The notes beneath the pieces are model-generated. The model had not been told where the DNA came from, searched no databases, and was given only the letters and a program-made list of their open reading frames with translations. Shown piece after piece: positions 35,077 through 44,695 of a stretch of 64,000 nucleotides of DNA (position 1 is its first letter; the number at the start of each line of letters is the position of its first letter). Location: contig OZ252019.1 in NCBI GenBank assembly GCA_965247435.1, positions 1,178,001 through 1,242,000 on the forward strand. Direction: 5' to 3'. This stretch comes from Ilyomonas sp965247435 (GTDB lineage: Bacteria; Bacteroidota; Bacteroidia; Chitinophagales; Chitinophagaceae). A program made the position numbers and the translations under genes.

Positions 35077-35107
35077 TTTTATTCTTTTACTAAAACCATT
35101 ATTTTTG
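35077..35107 (+). promoter_or_regulatory. Promoter of the tRNA gene
   Basis: TATTTTTG (35100-35107) matches the Bacteroidota -7 element TAnnTTTG. Exactly 19 bases upstream, TTTT (35077-35080) is one base from the -33 element TTTG. The tRNA begins 11 bases downstream. Confidence 0.6.
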
Positions 35108-35117
35108 CGCCCCGTTT

Positions 35118-35199
35118 GCGGATGTGGCGAAACTGGCAGACGCACTAGACTTAGGATCTAGCGCCGCAAGGCATGTGGGTTCGACCCCCTCCATCCGCA
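35118..35199 (+). tRNA. tRNA-Leu (anticodon TAG)
   Basis: The 82-base gene has matching acceptor ends (GCGGATG and CATCCGC, plus A). The anticodon stem is CTAGA/TCTAG with loop CTTAGGA, so the anticodon is TAG. There is a variable arm of class II size and the T-loop GGTTCGACCCC. CCA is not encoded. Confidence 0.97.
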
Positions 35200-35200
35200 C

Positions 35201-35232
35201 AAAGCCCCGTAACCCTTAACGGGGCTTTTTTT
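35201..35232 (+). terminator. Terminator after tRNA-Leu
   Basis: AAAGCCCCGT pairs with ACGGGGCTTT, followed by further T residues; it starts two bases after the tRNA. Confidence 0.92.
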
Positions 35233-35281
35233 AATTATTACACTTAATATACCCCCTGTAGGGAAGGGGCTTTTACTTACA

Positions 35282-36640
35282 ATGGCTACCATTACCAGAG
35301 AAAACATCGGCACATTAAACGACAAGCTTACCGTTACTTTAGCAAAGCAGGATTACCTGCCCACCTTTGAGAAAAGCCTGAAAGAATACGCCAAAAAAGC
35401 GAATATTCCCGGTTTTAGAAAAGGCATGGTGCCGGCCGGCCTTGTAAAGAAAATGTATGGTAACAGCTTGTTTAGCGATGAAGTGCTGCGCACGGTGGAG
35501 AAAGAACTGAACAGTTATGTGACTGCCGAAAAGTTAGATATTCTGGCGCAGCCCCTGCCACTGCCCAATGATACCCAGCGGCTGGATGCGGCGAACCCTG
35601 CCGATTACTCCTTCGATTTTGAAGTTGGCTTAAGGCCGGAGATACAGGTAGATGTACACAATATTCAGGTAACGCGCTATAAAGTAACGGTAACCGATGA
35701 GATGGTCACTGACGAAATTGGCCGGCTGCAGACGCGCAATGGCAAAATGACGAATCCGGATGTAATTGATAATGAGGAGAATGTATTGAATGTAGAATTG
35801 AAAGAAGCAGATGCCGAAGGCAACGAAGTGGAAGGCGGTATTGTAAAAGATAATTCATTGCTGCTTAAATACTTTACCGACGAAGTGAAAGGCCAGCTAC
35901 GTGAAAAGAAGGTGGATGATCGCTTACTTATTCAGTTAAGCAAAGCGCTGTTGCCAACCGAAAGAGCCGCGGTTATGGGCGACCTGGCGCTGGATAACAA
36001 CAGCGAGGTGGATGCAGATAAATATTTTATACTGGTTATAAAAAAAATAGGACTGGTTGAAAAATCGGAGCTGAATGAAGAGTTCTATACTACAGTTTAC
36101 CCTGGCCGCAACCTTGCTACAGAAGAAGAGTTTCGTGCCGAAGTAAAGAAAGAAATTGAGGGTTTTTATGATGCGCAAAGTAAGAACCAGATGCAGGACC
36201 AGATTTATCATGAGCTGACCGATCATATACAGGTTGAGTTTCCGGACAGTTTTTTAAAGCGCTGGCTGCAGCTTAACAGTGACAAGCAGAAGAGTGCAGA
36301 AGAGGTTGAAAAAGAATATCCACAGTATATAAACGGGCTTAAGTGGAGCCTGATAGGTTCAAAGCTTGTACAGGAAAATAATATTTCGGTAAGCCCGGAT
36401 GATATTAAACTCTTTGCACAACAGCGGCTGATGAATTATATGGGCGGGCAGAATTTCGGTGATTTGTCCTGGATGGAAGACTATACCAACCGGATGATGA
36501 AAGACAAGAAATTTGTAGAGCAGACTTATAACGAAATTCAGGCAGCCAAACTATTTGATGCATTGGCAGACCAGGTGCAGGCTACAGAAGAGCCTATCTC
36601 GGCAGAAGATTTTGCCGGCAAGCAACACCATCATCATTAA
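35282..36640 (+). CDS. tig: Trigger factor (ribosome-bound chaperone)
   Basis: Trigger factor binds near the ribosome exit tunnel and shields nascent chains. The 452-residue protein has the N-terminal ribosome-binding signature NIPGFRKGMVPAGLVKKMYG. The middle part corresponds to the FKBP-type domain but lacks its usual active-site stretch. The C-terminal chaperone arms follow (SFLKRWLQLNSDK, WSLIGSKLVQENNISVS). It ends in GKQHHHH. This form is usual in Bacteroidota. A terminator follows. Confidence 0.92.
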   Translation: MATITRENIGTLNDKLTVTLAKQDYLPTFEKSLKEYAKKANIPGFRKGMVPAGLVKKMYGNSLFSDEVLRTVEKELNSYVTAEKLDILAQPLPLPNDTQRLDAANPADYSFDFEVGLRPEIQVDVHNIQVTRYKVTVTDEMVTDEIGRLQTRNGKMTNPDVIDNEENVLNVELKEADAEGNEVEGGIVKDNSLLLKYFTDEVKGQLREKKVDDRLLIQLSKALLPTERAAVMGDLALDNNSEVDADKYFILVIKKIGLVEKSELNEEFYTTVYPGRNLATEEEFRAEVKKEIEGFYDAQSKNQMQDQIYHELTDHIQVEFPDSFLKRWLQLNSDKQKSAEEVEKEYPQYINGLKWSLIGSKLVQENNISVSPDDIKLFAQQRLMNYMGGQNFGDLSWMEDYTNRMMKDKKFVEQTYNEIQAAKLFDALADQVQATEEPISAEDFAGKQHHHH

Positions 36641-36662
36641 GATAATTTTAGAAACATTGTAT

Positions 36663-36694
36663 AAAAAGCCGGTAATCAGTTGCCGGCTTTTTTG
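36663..36694 (+). terminator. Terminator after tig
   Basis: AAAAAGCCGG pairs with CCGGCTTTTT around TAATCAGTTG, with further T. Confidence 0.85.
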
Positions 36695-36820
36695 GTAGTA
36701 TAGCCCTGCTGCATTTAATAGAACAGCAGCTATGCAGTGTGGTAGATTTCCGGCAGTACCGGGGCATTCGTGTTATGGAGCAGGATAAAGACCGAAGAAC
36801 TTTTAGTTTATCAGGAGTTA

Positions 36821-37966
36821 TTATTTTACCTGTCTTCCTTTCCATTGATATTTGCCAAACAAGCCAAGCCAGCCGGCAACTACGGTATAAATAATATGAA
36901 AAGGCTGCATCAGCGGAAACCAGCGAAGTAAGCTTTGCTGCCCGAAAAATTTCGCAACCGGGATCATAAAAAATAGCTCGCAGGCAGTTTTTATTACTAA
37001 TAACACTAACCCTAAAATTAACAAAACAGGAAAGAAGATGCCTGTTACAAATACACTTAGCAGCGCTGCATTAAATAGATAAACAGCCGCCAGTACCATA
37101 AAAACTTTTTTATCGTCATAACTACCCCCTTTGCTTGCCCAGCGGATCCGCTGGTTAAAAAAGCTTTTCCAGGTAGGCATCGGCGCTGTCTGCACAATAC
37201 TCTCCTTACTAAATATAAACCCGGTCCTGCCCGGATAGCACTGTTTTATTTTATGCATCAGCAGCATATCATCGCCGCTCGCGATTGCATCTATGCCTGT
37301 AAAACCGCCGGCAGTATAAAAAGCTTCTTTGCTATACGCTAAGTTTGCGCCGTTGCACATACTGTGAAAACGGGCCGAAACAGCCGCCGCTGTAATACCT
37401 TGCAAACTCATAAAATCAAGGCATTGAAAGATGCTGAGGAACGTATGCGTATTTACAAAAGTTACCGGCGCTCCTACAAACACAGCGCCTGTCTGATGAA
37501 TATAATCATTGAAGTTTTTTAACCAGTGCACGGGCACGATGCAGTCTGCATCAGTGGTTACAATCCAGTCGCCTGTTGCCTTGCCGATAGCCAGTTCAAT
37601 CGCTTTCTTTTTGTACGCATTCAGTGTAGTATTGCCAACTATGTCTGCTAAAGAAAGGAGTTGTAAATCAGGGTGGGTTTCCTGCAGCGCAGTAACAATC
37701 GCTTTGGTATCATCGGTAGAAAAATCATCTATTACAATCACCTCAAAAGAGTGCGCCGGGTAGTCATTGGCAAAAATGGATCGGAGGCAATGGGCAATAT
37801 TGGCCCCTTCGTTTCTTGCCGGAATAAGGATGGAAAATAAATGGGGTTGGCCGGCGTTGTATGTCGGTTGAAAAGGTTGTAGTTTGTTAAACCATATACG
37901 GTAAACCATTATAAGCATACAATAAATAGCACACAGCACAACGGAAATTGCATAGAGGAGCCACAT
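36821..37966 (-). CDS. Family 2 glycosyltransferase, membrane type
   Basis: This 381-residue protein has an N-terminal helix, then the GT2 nucleotide-sugar domain: SILIPARNEGANIAHCLRSI, VIDDFSTDDT, and DAD in TTDADCIVP as metal-binding DxD. ASGDDMLL and the acceptor-site QRIRWASKG follow. Two or three C-terminal helices anchor it. It resembles processive or membrane-lipid glycosyltransferases. The alpha/beta hydrolase gene is 14 bases upstream on the same strand, so both are co-transcribed. Confidence 0.9.
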   Translation of the reverse strand: MWLLYAISVVLCAIYCMLIMVYRIWFNKLQPFQPTYNAGQPHLFSILIPARNEGANIAHCLRSIFANDYPAHSFEVIVIDDFSTDDTKAIVTALQETHPDLQLLSLADIVGNTTLNAYKKKAIELAIGKATGDWIVTTDADCIVPVHWLKNFNDYIHQTGAVFVGAPVTFVNTHTFLSIFQCLDFMSLQGITAAAVSARFHSMCNGANLAYSKEAFYTAGGFTGIDAIASGDDMLLMHKIKQCYPGRTGFIFSKESIVQTAPMPTWKSFFNQRIRWASKGGSYDDKKVFMVLAAVYLFNAALLSVFVTGIFFPVLLILGLVLLVIKTACELFFMIPVAKFFGQQSLLRWFPLMQPFHIIYTVVAGWLGLFGKYQWKGRQVK

Positions 37967-37980
37967 GCCCGCAAAGAAAC

Positions 37981-38790
37981 TTACTTATCATCAAACAGCG
38001 AGGCTATAAAAGAAGCCTGCGGCGCGTACAGAAAAGAATGCCCGGTGTCGAGAATATGGATACGGGCTTGGGGCTCCAGCCCCTTTATAAAGTCAATTCC
38101 ATGGTCCGCAACAATGATTTTATCATGTTTGGCAAATACCATTTCCACCGGAATATGATACTTCGAAATTATTTTCTTCAGCAAGGCCAGGTTTGGCTGA
38201 AAATGGCGGGTGCTTATCCACCGGTCGTACAGTAAAAACCGGGCTGCTTCGTCATGGATATAATAGTAAACAAGGTTGTACAGTTGCTCACTCAAAATAC
38301 CCTGTTTCCGCAGCCGCTTGCCTACGGCGATAATCCATTTCGGATTCTTTTTAAACTCATTGAATATTTTCCTGCCGATTACAGTATGGGTGGCAAAGCG
38401 ATACCATTTATTACGATGCAAACCATCCGGCGCCAGCAGAATTGCCTTTTCAATCAATTGCGGCATTTCCTGCAGCAGGCGCAGGCCGATGCGCCCGCCC
38501 ATGCTGTAAGCGAGGAGTATAAACTTTGTTACGCCTGCCGGTAATGCCTGCTTAATGATAGCTACAAGGGAAGCTACGGTAAAGGTGTCCACATGGTTCC
38601 ACTGCGTTCTGCCATGGTACGGCAGGTCAAAAGCATACAGCGTAAACCGGTCTTGCAGATAAGGTTCCAGTATAGACCAGCGACCCGCAGACTGGGCATA
38701 GCCATGCAAACAGATTACAATTTTTTTGCCCCTCCCATATTGCTGGTAAGCGATGGTGTTGTTTTGATAGGTTATTGTTTCCTCAGTCAT
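37981..38790 (-). CDS. Alpha/beta-hydrolase
   Basis: The ATG at 38790 (MTEETITYQNNTIAYQQYG) gives 269 residues. Typical features: oxyanion region IVICLHGYAQSAGRW, nucleophile elbow AYSMGG, acid Asp in FAKHDKI and catalytic His in LDTGHSFLYAP. The substrate is unknown. It is the first gene of a pair with the glycosyltransferase. The gap 38791-39115 to the divergent gene holds nothing recognisable beyond a weak hairpin near 38860. Confidence 0.88.
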   Translation of the reverse strand: MTEETITYQNNTIAYQQYGRGKKIVICLHGYAQSAGRWSILEPYLQDRFTLYAFDLPYHGRTQWNHVDTFTVASLVAIIKQALPAGVTKFILLAYSMGGRIGLRLLQEMPQLIEKAILLAPDGLHRNKWYRFATHTVIGRKIFNEFKKNPKWIIAVGKRLRKQGILSEQLYNLVYYYIHDEAARFLLYDRWISTRHFQPNLALLKKIISKYHIPVEMVFAKHDKIIVADHGIDFIKGLEPQARIHILDTGHSFLYAPQASFIASLFDDK

Positions 38791-39115
38791 CGTAAGCTGC
38801 AAAGTAAGGGCAAAGAAGCTTTCGGGGAATGCCCGATACACCAAAAGGGCACAAAAAAAGCCGCCTGTATAAGCCGGCCTTCCAAAAAAATATAAAAGGA
38901 AATAGGTCGAACGTCAAAATTAGGCTGTATTGATTTGGTTTGCGTCAACCTTACTTGTACACGTTAATTGAGCTAACGGTTCCATACATGATATTGAACA
39001 ATTATGTTTGTACCGTTTTGCGGGTTTACAGGTTACTGCTTTTAAAAATATTATTATCATACAACCATCGCTATATATAAAAAGTATCTTGCGCATTTTA
39101 AAACCAACGTTAACT

Positions 39116-39589
39116 ATGAAATTGACAATCTGGGCTGCAGTAGTTTTTTTAATACTGCTTTCCTGTAACACCCCAACAGAAAACCACACGCCAGACAGCG
39201 TACCATCTTTAACTGTCCAGGGAACATGGAAATTGCTATCCGGCACCTTAACAGAAAAAGGAGTTGCCACCGTTACCGATTATACAAAAGACAAGGAATT
39301 TATTAAGATTATCAACGATACGCATTTTGCTTTCTTAAGCCACGACTTAGCTAAAGGCAAGGATACAGCTACGGCTCTTTTTTCTGCAGGCGGCGGCACT
39401 TATACGCTTGCAGATAGCTCTTATACAGAACACCTGGATTATTGCAACGACCGGCAGTGGGAAGGCAATGCTTTCGACTTTACCATTACGATACACGGAG
39501 ATACCTTAATACAAAAGGGTATCGAGAAAATAGAAAACATCGGCGTCAACCGGATTAATATTGAAAAATACCTGCGGATAAAAAAATGA
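39116..39589 (+). CDS. Hypothetical lipoprotein
   Basis: The ATG at 39116 gives 157 residues with a lipoprotein signal (lipobox LLSC). The body contains VQGTWKLLSGTLTEKGVA and DTLIQKGIEKIENIGVNRIN, a pattern seen in small lipocalin-like secreted proteins of Bacteroidota (VQGTWKL opening). No function can be given. It converges on the GH13 gene 16 bases away. Confidence 0.7.
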   Translation: MKLTIWAAVVFLILLSCNTPTENHTPDSVPSLTVQGTWKLLSGTLTEKGVATVTDYTKDKEFIKIINDTHFAFLSHDLAKGKDTATALFSAGGGTYTLADSSYTEHLDYCNDRQWEGNAFDFTITIHGDTLIQKGIEKIENIGVNRINIEKYLRIKK

Positions 39590-39605
39590 AGTGCATCAAA
39601 TTTTT

Positions 39606-41342
39606 TTATTGCTTCAACTGATAAATGGCTGCTTCGTAAGGCTGTAACGTATTGCCCTTTACAAGAGCGGAATAATTATCCAGCAGCAGCTTTGCCTCAT
39701 GCATATTAAGGCCGGTATGTACTGCAGCAGGTTTGCTCTTAAAGTTAAGCAGCACTAAAAATTTTGTTCCGTTCAGTTCTCTGGTGTAGGCATATACATC
39801 GGGATTGTTTTTATCGAGCAGTGTATATTTGCCATACACCAGCACCCTGTTATCTTTTCGCAGCTTCGTTAAATGCCTGAAATAATTAAGGCAACTATTG
39901 GGATCTTTTTCCTGCGCTGCAGCGTTAACAGCAGTATAGTTCTTATTTACTTCAATCCATGGCGTACCGGTGCCGAAACCTGCATTCGCACTGCCATCCC
40001 ATTGATAGGGCGTGCGGCCATTATCACGGCAACTAAACTGTATTTCCTTCATAAAAGCTTTCAAATCGCCGCCCGAATTTTTTATACGCTGATATTCATT
40101 CAGCGTAGGCATGTCGCGATATTCCTCTATTTTGGTAAAGCCGGCATTGGTCATACCCAGCTCATCGCCGTTGTAATAATAAGGCGTGCCACGCATCGTC
40201 ATAATAAAGGTTGCCAGCATCTTGGAAGACGCCTCTCTGAATTGCGGGCTATCATTGCCAAAGCGGCTTACCAGCCTTGCCTGGTCGTGGTTGGAAAGAA
40301 AAACAGCCAGCCAGCCCTTTTCTGCAAAAGCGCTGTCCCAGCGGCTGAATACTTCTTTAAAATGCAACAGGCTGTAACCTTCCGGCTTAGCAATATCAAC
40401 ACCTTCAAAAGCATACGCCATGTTCAGTTCGTTACGGTCTGCATCAACCAAATGGTGCGCATCTGCCATCGTATTACCGGCGCCTTCCGCTACGCTCATC
40501 ACATCGTATTTGCTAAAGACTTCGCTATGCATTTCCTGCAGGTAATCGTGCAGGTGCGGCCCCATTGCATAGTATTGGTTGAAATTTTTTTCATAACCGG
40601 TTGGAAGCGCCATAAACGTTGTGTCCTTTGCTGCAAACTGGAAAGCATCTAACCTAAAACCATCAATACCTTTATCCGCCCAGAATTTCATAATGTCATA
40701 CACTTCTTTCCGGAGCTGCGGGTTTTCCCAGTTAAGGTCGGGCTGCCTGCGCGAAAAATAATGCAGGTAATAGGCATTGGTCAAGGAATCGTACATCCAT
40801 GCATCATGGTTGATGTCGAACAAGCTATAGCGGTAGGGCGGCTTACCCCGCTCCGCATTCCACCAATGATAATAATTGCGGTAAGCACTCGTTCTGGAAC
40901 TGCGCGACTGTTTAAACCATTCGTGCTCGTCGCTGCTATGATTTACTACAATATCCATTACTAATTTAATACCGCGGTCGTGCATGCCTTTCAATAGTTC
41001 ATCAAAGTCCTGCATCGTACCAAAGTCGGTCATAATGTTGCGATAGTCGCTTACATCATAGCCATTATCATCGTTGGGCGAAAAGTAAATGGGATTAAGC
41101 CACACCGTATTTACGCCCAGGCTTTTGATATAATCAAGCTTTGAGATGATGCCCCGCAAATCACCAATGCCATCGCCGTTACTGTCTTTAAAACTGCGCG
41201 GGTACAATTGGTACACAATGGCTTCTTTCCACCATTTGCGGTCAGGACTGTCTTCATTATATCTACCCGTTTGTGAAAATCCGTCCGATTCAATAATCAT
41301 AGCGGCGATAAAAATAGTAGCGAGGATAAATGTTTTTTTCAT
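39606..41342 (-). CDS. GH13 alpha-glucosidase, secreted
   Basis: The ATG at 41342 gives 578 residues with a signal peptide (near DGFSQ). All four GH13 regions are present: DIVVNHSSDEH, GFRLDAFQF with nucleophile D232, VAEGAGNT with the acid/base Glu, and FLSNHDQAR. NGDGIGDLRGIISKLDYIKS at the start is typical of oligo-1,6-/alpha-glucosidases. It probably splits maltose- or isomaltose-type oligosaccharides in the periplasm. No Sus-like genes are adjacent. Confidence 0.93.
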   Translation of the reverse strand: MKKTFILATIFIAAMIIESDGFSQTGRYNEDSPDRKWWKEAIVYQLYPRSFKDSNGDGIGDLRGIISKLDYIKSLGVNTVWLNPIYFSPNDDNGYDVSDYRNIMTDFGTMQDFDELLKGMHDRGIKLVMDIVVNHSSDEHEWFKQSRSSRTSAYRNYYHWWNAERGKPPYRYSLFDINHDAWMYDSLTNAYYLHYFSRRQPDLNWENPQLRKEVYDIMKFWADKGIDGFRLDAFQFAAKDTTFMALPTGYEKNFNQYYAMGPHLHDYLQEMHSEVFSKYDVMSVAEGAGNTMADAHHLVDADRNELNMAYAFEGVDIAKPEGYSLLHFKEVFSRWDSAFAEKGWLAVFLSNHDQARLVSRFGNDSPQFREASSKMLATFIMTMRGTPYYYNGDELGMTNAGFTKIEEYRDMPTLNEYQRIKNSGGDLKAFMKEIQFSCRDNGRTPYQWDGSANAGFGTGTPWIEVNKNYTAVNAAAQEKDPNSCLNYFRHLTKLRKDNRVLVYGKYTLLDKNNPDVYAYTRELNGTKFLVLLNFKSKPAAVHTGLNMHEAKLLLDNYSALVKGNTLQPYEAAIYQLKQ

Positions 41343-41454
41343 GGAGCGCAATTTCAAGGCCTGATTGTTCAGTACCAACCTGTGAACGTACAAGATAAGC
41401 GATAGGTGTGAAAAAGATTATATGGCTTTCTTTGGTGCTGCCAACAGGATCCTC

Positions 41455-41505
41455 CTGAGGAGCAGGAATTATAGCCTTTAAAGTTTTCTACTAACAGGAA
41501 GTGCC
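41455..41505. repeat. Partial relative of the 84-bp palindromic element
   Basis: CTCCTGAGGAG and, 20-odd bases on, TTTTCTACTAACAGGAAG follow the order of the centre and right half of the element at 22508-22591 (CTCCTGCAGAGGAG, TTTTCTATAAACAGAAG). The left inverted end is missing. It lies in the 267-base gap between the GH13 and HAD genes. Confidence 0.45.
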
Positions 41506-41609
41506 GATGTAGCACTGCAAATGCTTTAAATTAAATGCATTCGAATACTTAATAAATAATCATTTAATATCCCGAACCTACCGGAGTTGAATCTGTAGCA
41601 CAGATTTTC

Positions 41610-42230
41610 TCACAAAAAAAGGATCAACTCTTTGAAGTTGGTAATCTTTGGCAAGGTTATATTGCCGGGATGAAAATGGAATGGGTCGTACAGCACAACG
41701 TCAATCCCTAATTCAATAGCAGCTTTAATTTCCGATTCGGGATCATCACCAATTACCAACACTTCGGAGACATCGTGATTGTTACGTTGTATAATGTCGG
41801 CAAATACATCTTTCTTCGTTTTAGCGGATGTTTGCGGGTCAACGATATGAATTTCTTTAAAGTCCTGCTCAATGCCTAATTGTTTAATCTTGCTCCTTTG
41901 CAGGGTGACGAAACCAGTAGTTACCAGGTATTTTTCGCCAGGCAGGTTTTTATTTTCTTTATAATCCGGAAAAGGTGCTATCACGCCTTCATAACAGTAA
42001 TGCTGCAACAGGTTTATTCCTTTGTTTGTTAATGCTTCGCTGAAATTGTATTTGGCTGCGAGGTGTTGAAAAGGCTTTCGCAGAATATCTTTTTTGATGC
42101 CTTCCATATCTGTATGGTGCTCGCCGCTATTTTGTATAAGGGTTAGTACCGGCGCAAACAAAACAGGGCCGATTGATGAAGCCGGATAAATGGTGTTATC
42201 CAAATCGTAGATGATCGCTTTTTTGGTCAT
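41610..42230 (-). CDS. HAD-superfamily hydrolase
   Basis: The 206-residue protein has the HAD motifs: IYDLDNTIYPASS (DxDxT), VTTGFVTLQRSKIKQLGIEQ, and VIGDDPESEIKAAIELGID. The helical cap is of subfamily IA. Such enzymes remove phosphate from small molecules; the substrate is unknown. Confidence 0.9.
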   Translation of the reverse strand: MTKKAIIYDLDNTIYPASSIGPVLFAPVLTLIQNSGEHHTDMEGIKKDILRKPFQHLAAKYNFSEALTNKGINLLQHYCYEGVIAPFPDYKENKNLPGEKYLVTTGFVTLQRSKIKQLGIEQDFKEIHIVDPQTSAKTKKDVFADIIQRNNHDVSEVLVIGDDPESEIKAAIELGIDVVLYDPFHFHPGNITLPKITNFKELILFL

Positions 42231-42652
42231 AAGATGGCGCGCTGTATATATTTTTTTCGCTTTGCGGCAATACTACAGTTTCTGAAAGTTGCTGTCCGAA
42301 AGCGGCTTCGCTTTTCAAAAATAAAGCATGCTTTGTTTCAGCCGTTGTGTTATTTCTTTTACAGCAGCTATTACAGTTGCAACAGGTTTTTTTTATTCCT
42401 CCTTTTGTTATTAATAAGCACATAAAGCTTGTTTAAAAAAGCTCAGCCACAGCAAATAAGTTCTTGCTATTCCTGTTCTATAAGATCCACGGTTGATTAA
42501 TGATTATTTATTGTAATTCAGTATCACCGGATACAAGTAATGCTGCCAAGGCCTTGCCCCAACCCCTCCCCCTTGGAGAGGGCAAGAAACACAACACTGA
42601 TTATCCTACAAATTGCAGCACGTAAGAAGCAAGATTGTTTGTTCTTATTTCT
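42231..42652. repeat. Gap containing a small palindrome, no gene
   Basis: The only structure seen is CTTGCCC (42553-42559) with GGGCAAG (42580-42586) enclosing CCCTC..GAGGG. This is similar to C-rich/G-rich intergenic repeats of the phylum. No other gene or RNA recognised. Confidence 0.4.
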
Positions 42653-43630
42653 TTACCAGTTATCCAGCCCTAATAATTTTTTTCCTAAAGCGGATAACTC
42701 GGCAGTGCCATATTTGGTTTGTTCCCAGCCGCGCGGGTCACCGGGAAAAGCATAGCCTTCGGGCGCTCTTCTTTCCTTCCAGGACGAAATCCGCCATTGG
42801 CGCAGTGCTTCGTTGTCTTCTTCTGCCGGCATCATCGAAATATATTGTGCCATGCGCACTTTATCGCCACTGTTATTGGGGCGTATGCCATGCGGCTCCA
42901 GGCTGTTGAAGATTAATAAATCACCGGCATTCATCGGCACTTTTACTATTTCAAAGCCGCTTACATCCGGCTTGAAATGATTGCGGTCTTCCGGCTGCGT
43001 CAGCTTCCAGGTATCGTACGTTCGGTATAGTTCGGGTACGCATTGAAAGCCGCCCATGTTTTCGTCCCGCTGGTCGGCAAGCGCCAGCACGCCCTGTACA
43101 TTCTGCGGCTTTGTTTCGGGGTCGTAATCCCAATGGATAAAACCTTTGTATTCGTAGCCGGGGCGGATGGGCAGGTTTAAATTAGCGCGGTCAATGGTTA
43201 CCCATAATTTATCGGTGCCCCAGATGTCGGTAAATGCCTGGTGCACTTTAGGTACCTGCCGGTTGTCCCACAACAATTGATGATTATATATTTCCACCAT
43301 CCCGGTATTAGTTAGCTCTTTCATCTTCATCTCGGCGCGCGGCGGCGCATACCATGTTTCCGGATTGTCCGGGTCTTTTTCTTCAAACTCCCACAAAAAA
43401 CCGGCAAGGCGTTTTACCTGCTCTTCAGGCACTGCATTCTTAATAACGATATAGCCGTTTTCTATCCAGAATGCCCAATCCTCTTCCGACAACAACTGCA
43501 GTGGCTTGCCATTGCTGCGGTCGTTCAGTTTTACCTTACTGCTTTTAGCCGTAGAAGGATTACCCGGAATGTCTTTGTGGGCATTACCCATAGCAGGCGC
43601 CATAGTCGGCGTCATAGTTTGTTGTTCCAT
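42653..43630 (-). CDS. Phytanoyl-CoA dioxygenase-family (PhyH) protein
   Basis: The ATG at 43630 (MEQQTMTPTM) gives 325 residues. The Fe(II)/2-oxoglutarate site is visible: HxD at H166/D168 in GFIHWDYDPE, distal His in LEPHGIRPN, and an Arg in DKVRMAQYISM. Members hydroxylate small molecules; the substrate is unknown. The AraC-type gene lies divergently 144 bases away, a common regulator/target layout. Confidence 0.9.
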   Translation of the reverse strand: MEQQTMTPTMAPAMGNAHKDIPGNPSTAKSSKVKLNDRSNGKPLQLLSEEDWAFWIENGYIVIKNAVPEEQVKRLAGFLWEFEEKDPDNPETWYAPPRAEMKMKELTNTGMVEIYNHQLLWDNRQVPKVHQAFTDIWGTDKLWVTIDRANLNLPIRPGYEYKGFIHWDYDPETKPQNVQGVLALADQRDENMGGFQCVPELYRTYDTWKLTQPEDRNHFKPDVSGFEIVKVPMNAGDLLIFNSLEPHGIRPNNSGDKVRMAQYISMMPAEEDNEALRQWRISSWKERRAPEGYAFPGDPRGWEQTKYGTAELSALGKKLLGLDNW

Positions 43631-43774
43631 ATAACAAGTATTTGTTTGAATTGATAACACAAAATTCAGTCCTTCTGAAAAGAAAACTATTTGCTGTAAT
43701 GACCATTATTTGCTCTCTATTGACATATTTCACTTGATTATACCTTAAATACTAACTTTATAGGAAATTACAGG

Positions 43775-44614
43775 ATGAAGATTCAGAAAGAAATTGTATT
43801 GCCCGATCCGGGTCAGTCGTTTAAATTATTTAAGCCCAGGCTTCGGAATAATTTTTACTGGCATTATCATCCCGAGTATGAACTGGTATATGTAGAAGCC
43901 ACCACCGGCATCCGGCATGTAGGCCAACATATCTCTTCTTTTATGGAAAGTGATTTAGTATTGATTGGTCCAAACATTCCGCACCTGAATTTTGATTACG
44001 GATTGCAGACCGCTTACAAGCAAATTGTAGTGCAGTTGAAAGAAAATTTTTTGGGTGATGCCTTTAAAGAAGCACCCGAATTGTTAGCGATACAAAGATT
44101 ATTTGAAAAGGCGAACAGGGGCCTGTCCTTTGCCGGTACGATAAAGGCGGTTGTTGCGGATAAATTAAGAAACATGCAGGGGCTAAATCATTTTGAACAA
44201 CTGTTATGTTTACTGCAAATATTTCAGTTGCTGGCTTGCGCAAAAGAAGTAACAGCATTGAATAACCAGGACACCAGTGTAAAGCTTTTTTTGAATGATA
44301 AAATTCGTATGGGATCGGTTTATAAGTACATACACGCCAATTATAACGAATCGCCGGATGTAAATAAAGTGGCTGCCAGCGTACATTTGAGCACAGCCGC
44401 GTTTTGCCGCTATTTTAAAAAGCAAACGAATATTACGTTTACCGATTTTGTAAACCAATACCGCATTACGCAGGCGAAAACCTTATTGCTGCAGGAAAAG
44501 AGCATCTCGGAAGTGTGCTATGAAGTAGGCTTTGACAGCCTTTCCTACTTCAACAAATTATTTAAAAAAATTACCGGTGAAAATCCGTCGGTATTTAAAA
44601 AACGGTACACATAA
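43775..44614 (+). CDS. AraC-family transcriptional regulator
   Basis: The 279-residue protein has an N-terminal cupin (FYWHYHPEYELVYVEATTG, LIGPNIPHLNFDYG) and two C-terminal helix-turn-helix units (VNKVAASVHLSTAAFCRYFK, SISEVCYEVGFDSLSYFNKL). It ends in TGENPSVFKKRYT. It is divergent from the PhyH gene and likely controls it. The ligand is unknown. Confidence 0.93.
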   Translation: MKIQKEIVLPDPGQSFKLFKPRLRNNFYWHYHPEYELVYVEATTGIRHVGQHISSFMESDLVLIGPNIPHLNFDYGLQTAYKQIVVQLKENFLGDAFKEAPELLAIQRLFEKANRGLSFAGTIKAVVADKLRNMQGLNHFEQLLCLLQIFQLLACAKEVTALNNQDTSVKLFLNDKIRMGSVYKYIHANYNESPDVNKVAASVHLSTAAFCRYFKKQTNITFTDFVNQYRITQAKTLLLQEKSISEVCYEVGFDSLSYFNKLFKKITGENPSVFKKRYT

Positions 44615-44695
44615 GATTAGGCTTTCCTTACTTTAAAACCTCTGGCGCTAAAAAGTTCTTCGGACATAATGGTTACGATATACTATTTATCTTTC

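Noticed and set aside
36595..36640. The HHHH end of trigger factor as a sign of an engineered His tag
   Set aside because: Only four His, followed by a natural stop, spacer and terminator typical of the chromosome; no vector sequence.
38845..38900. Terminator-like GCCG/CGGC hairpin between the hydrolase and the lipoprotein gene
   Set aside because: Only four pairs and an interrupted A/T flank; it lies upstream of both divergent genes, where a terminator would not be expected.
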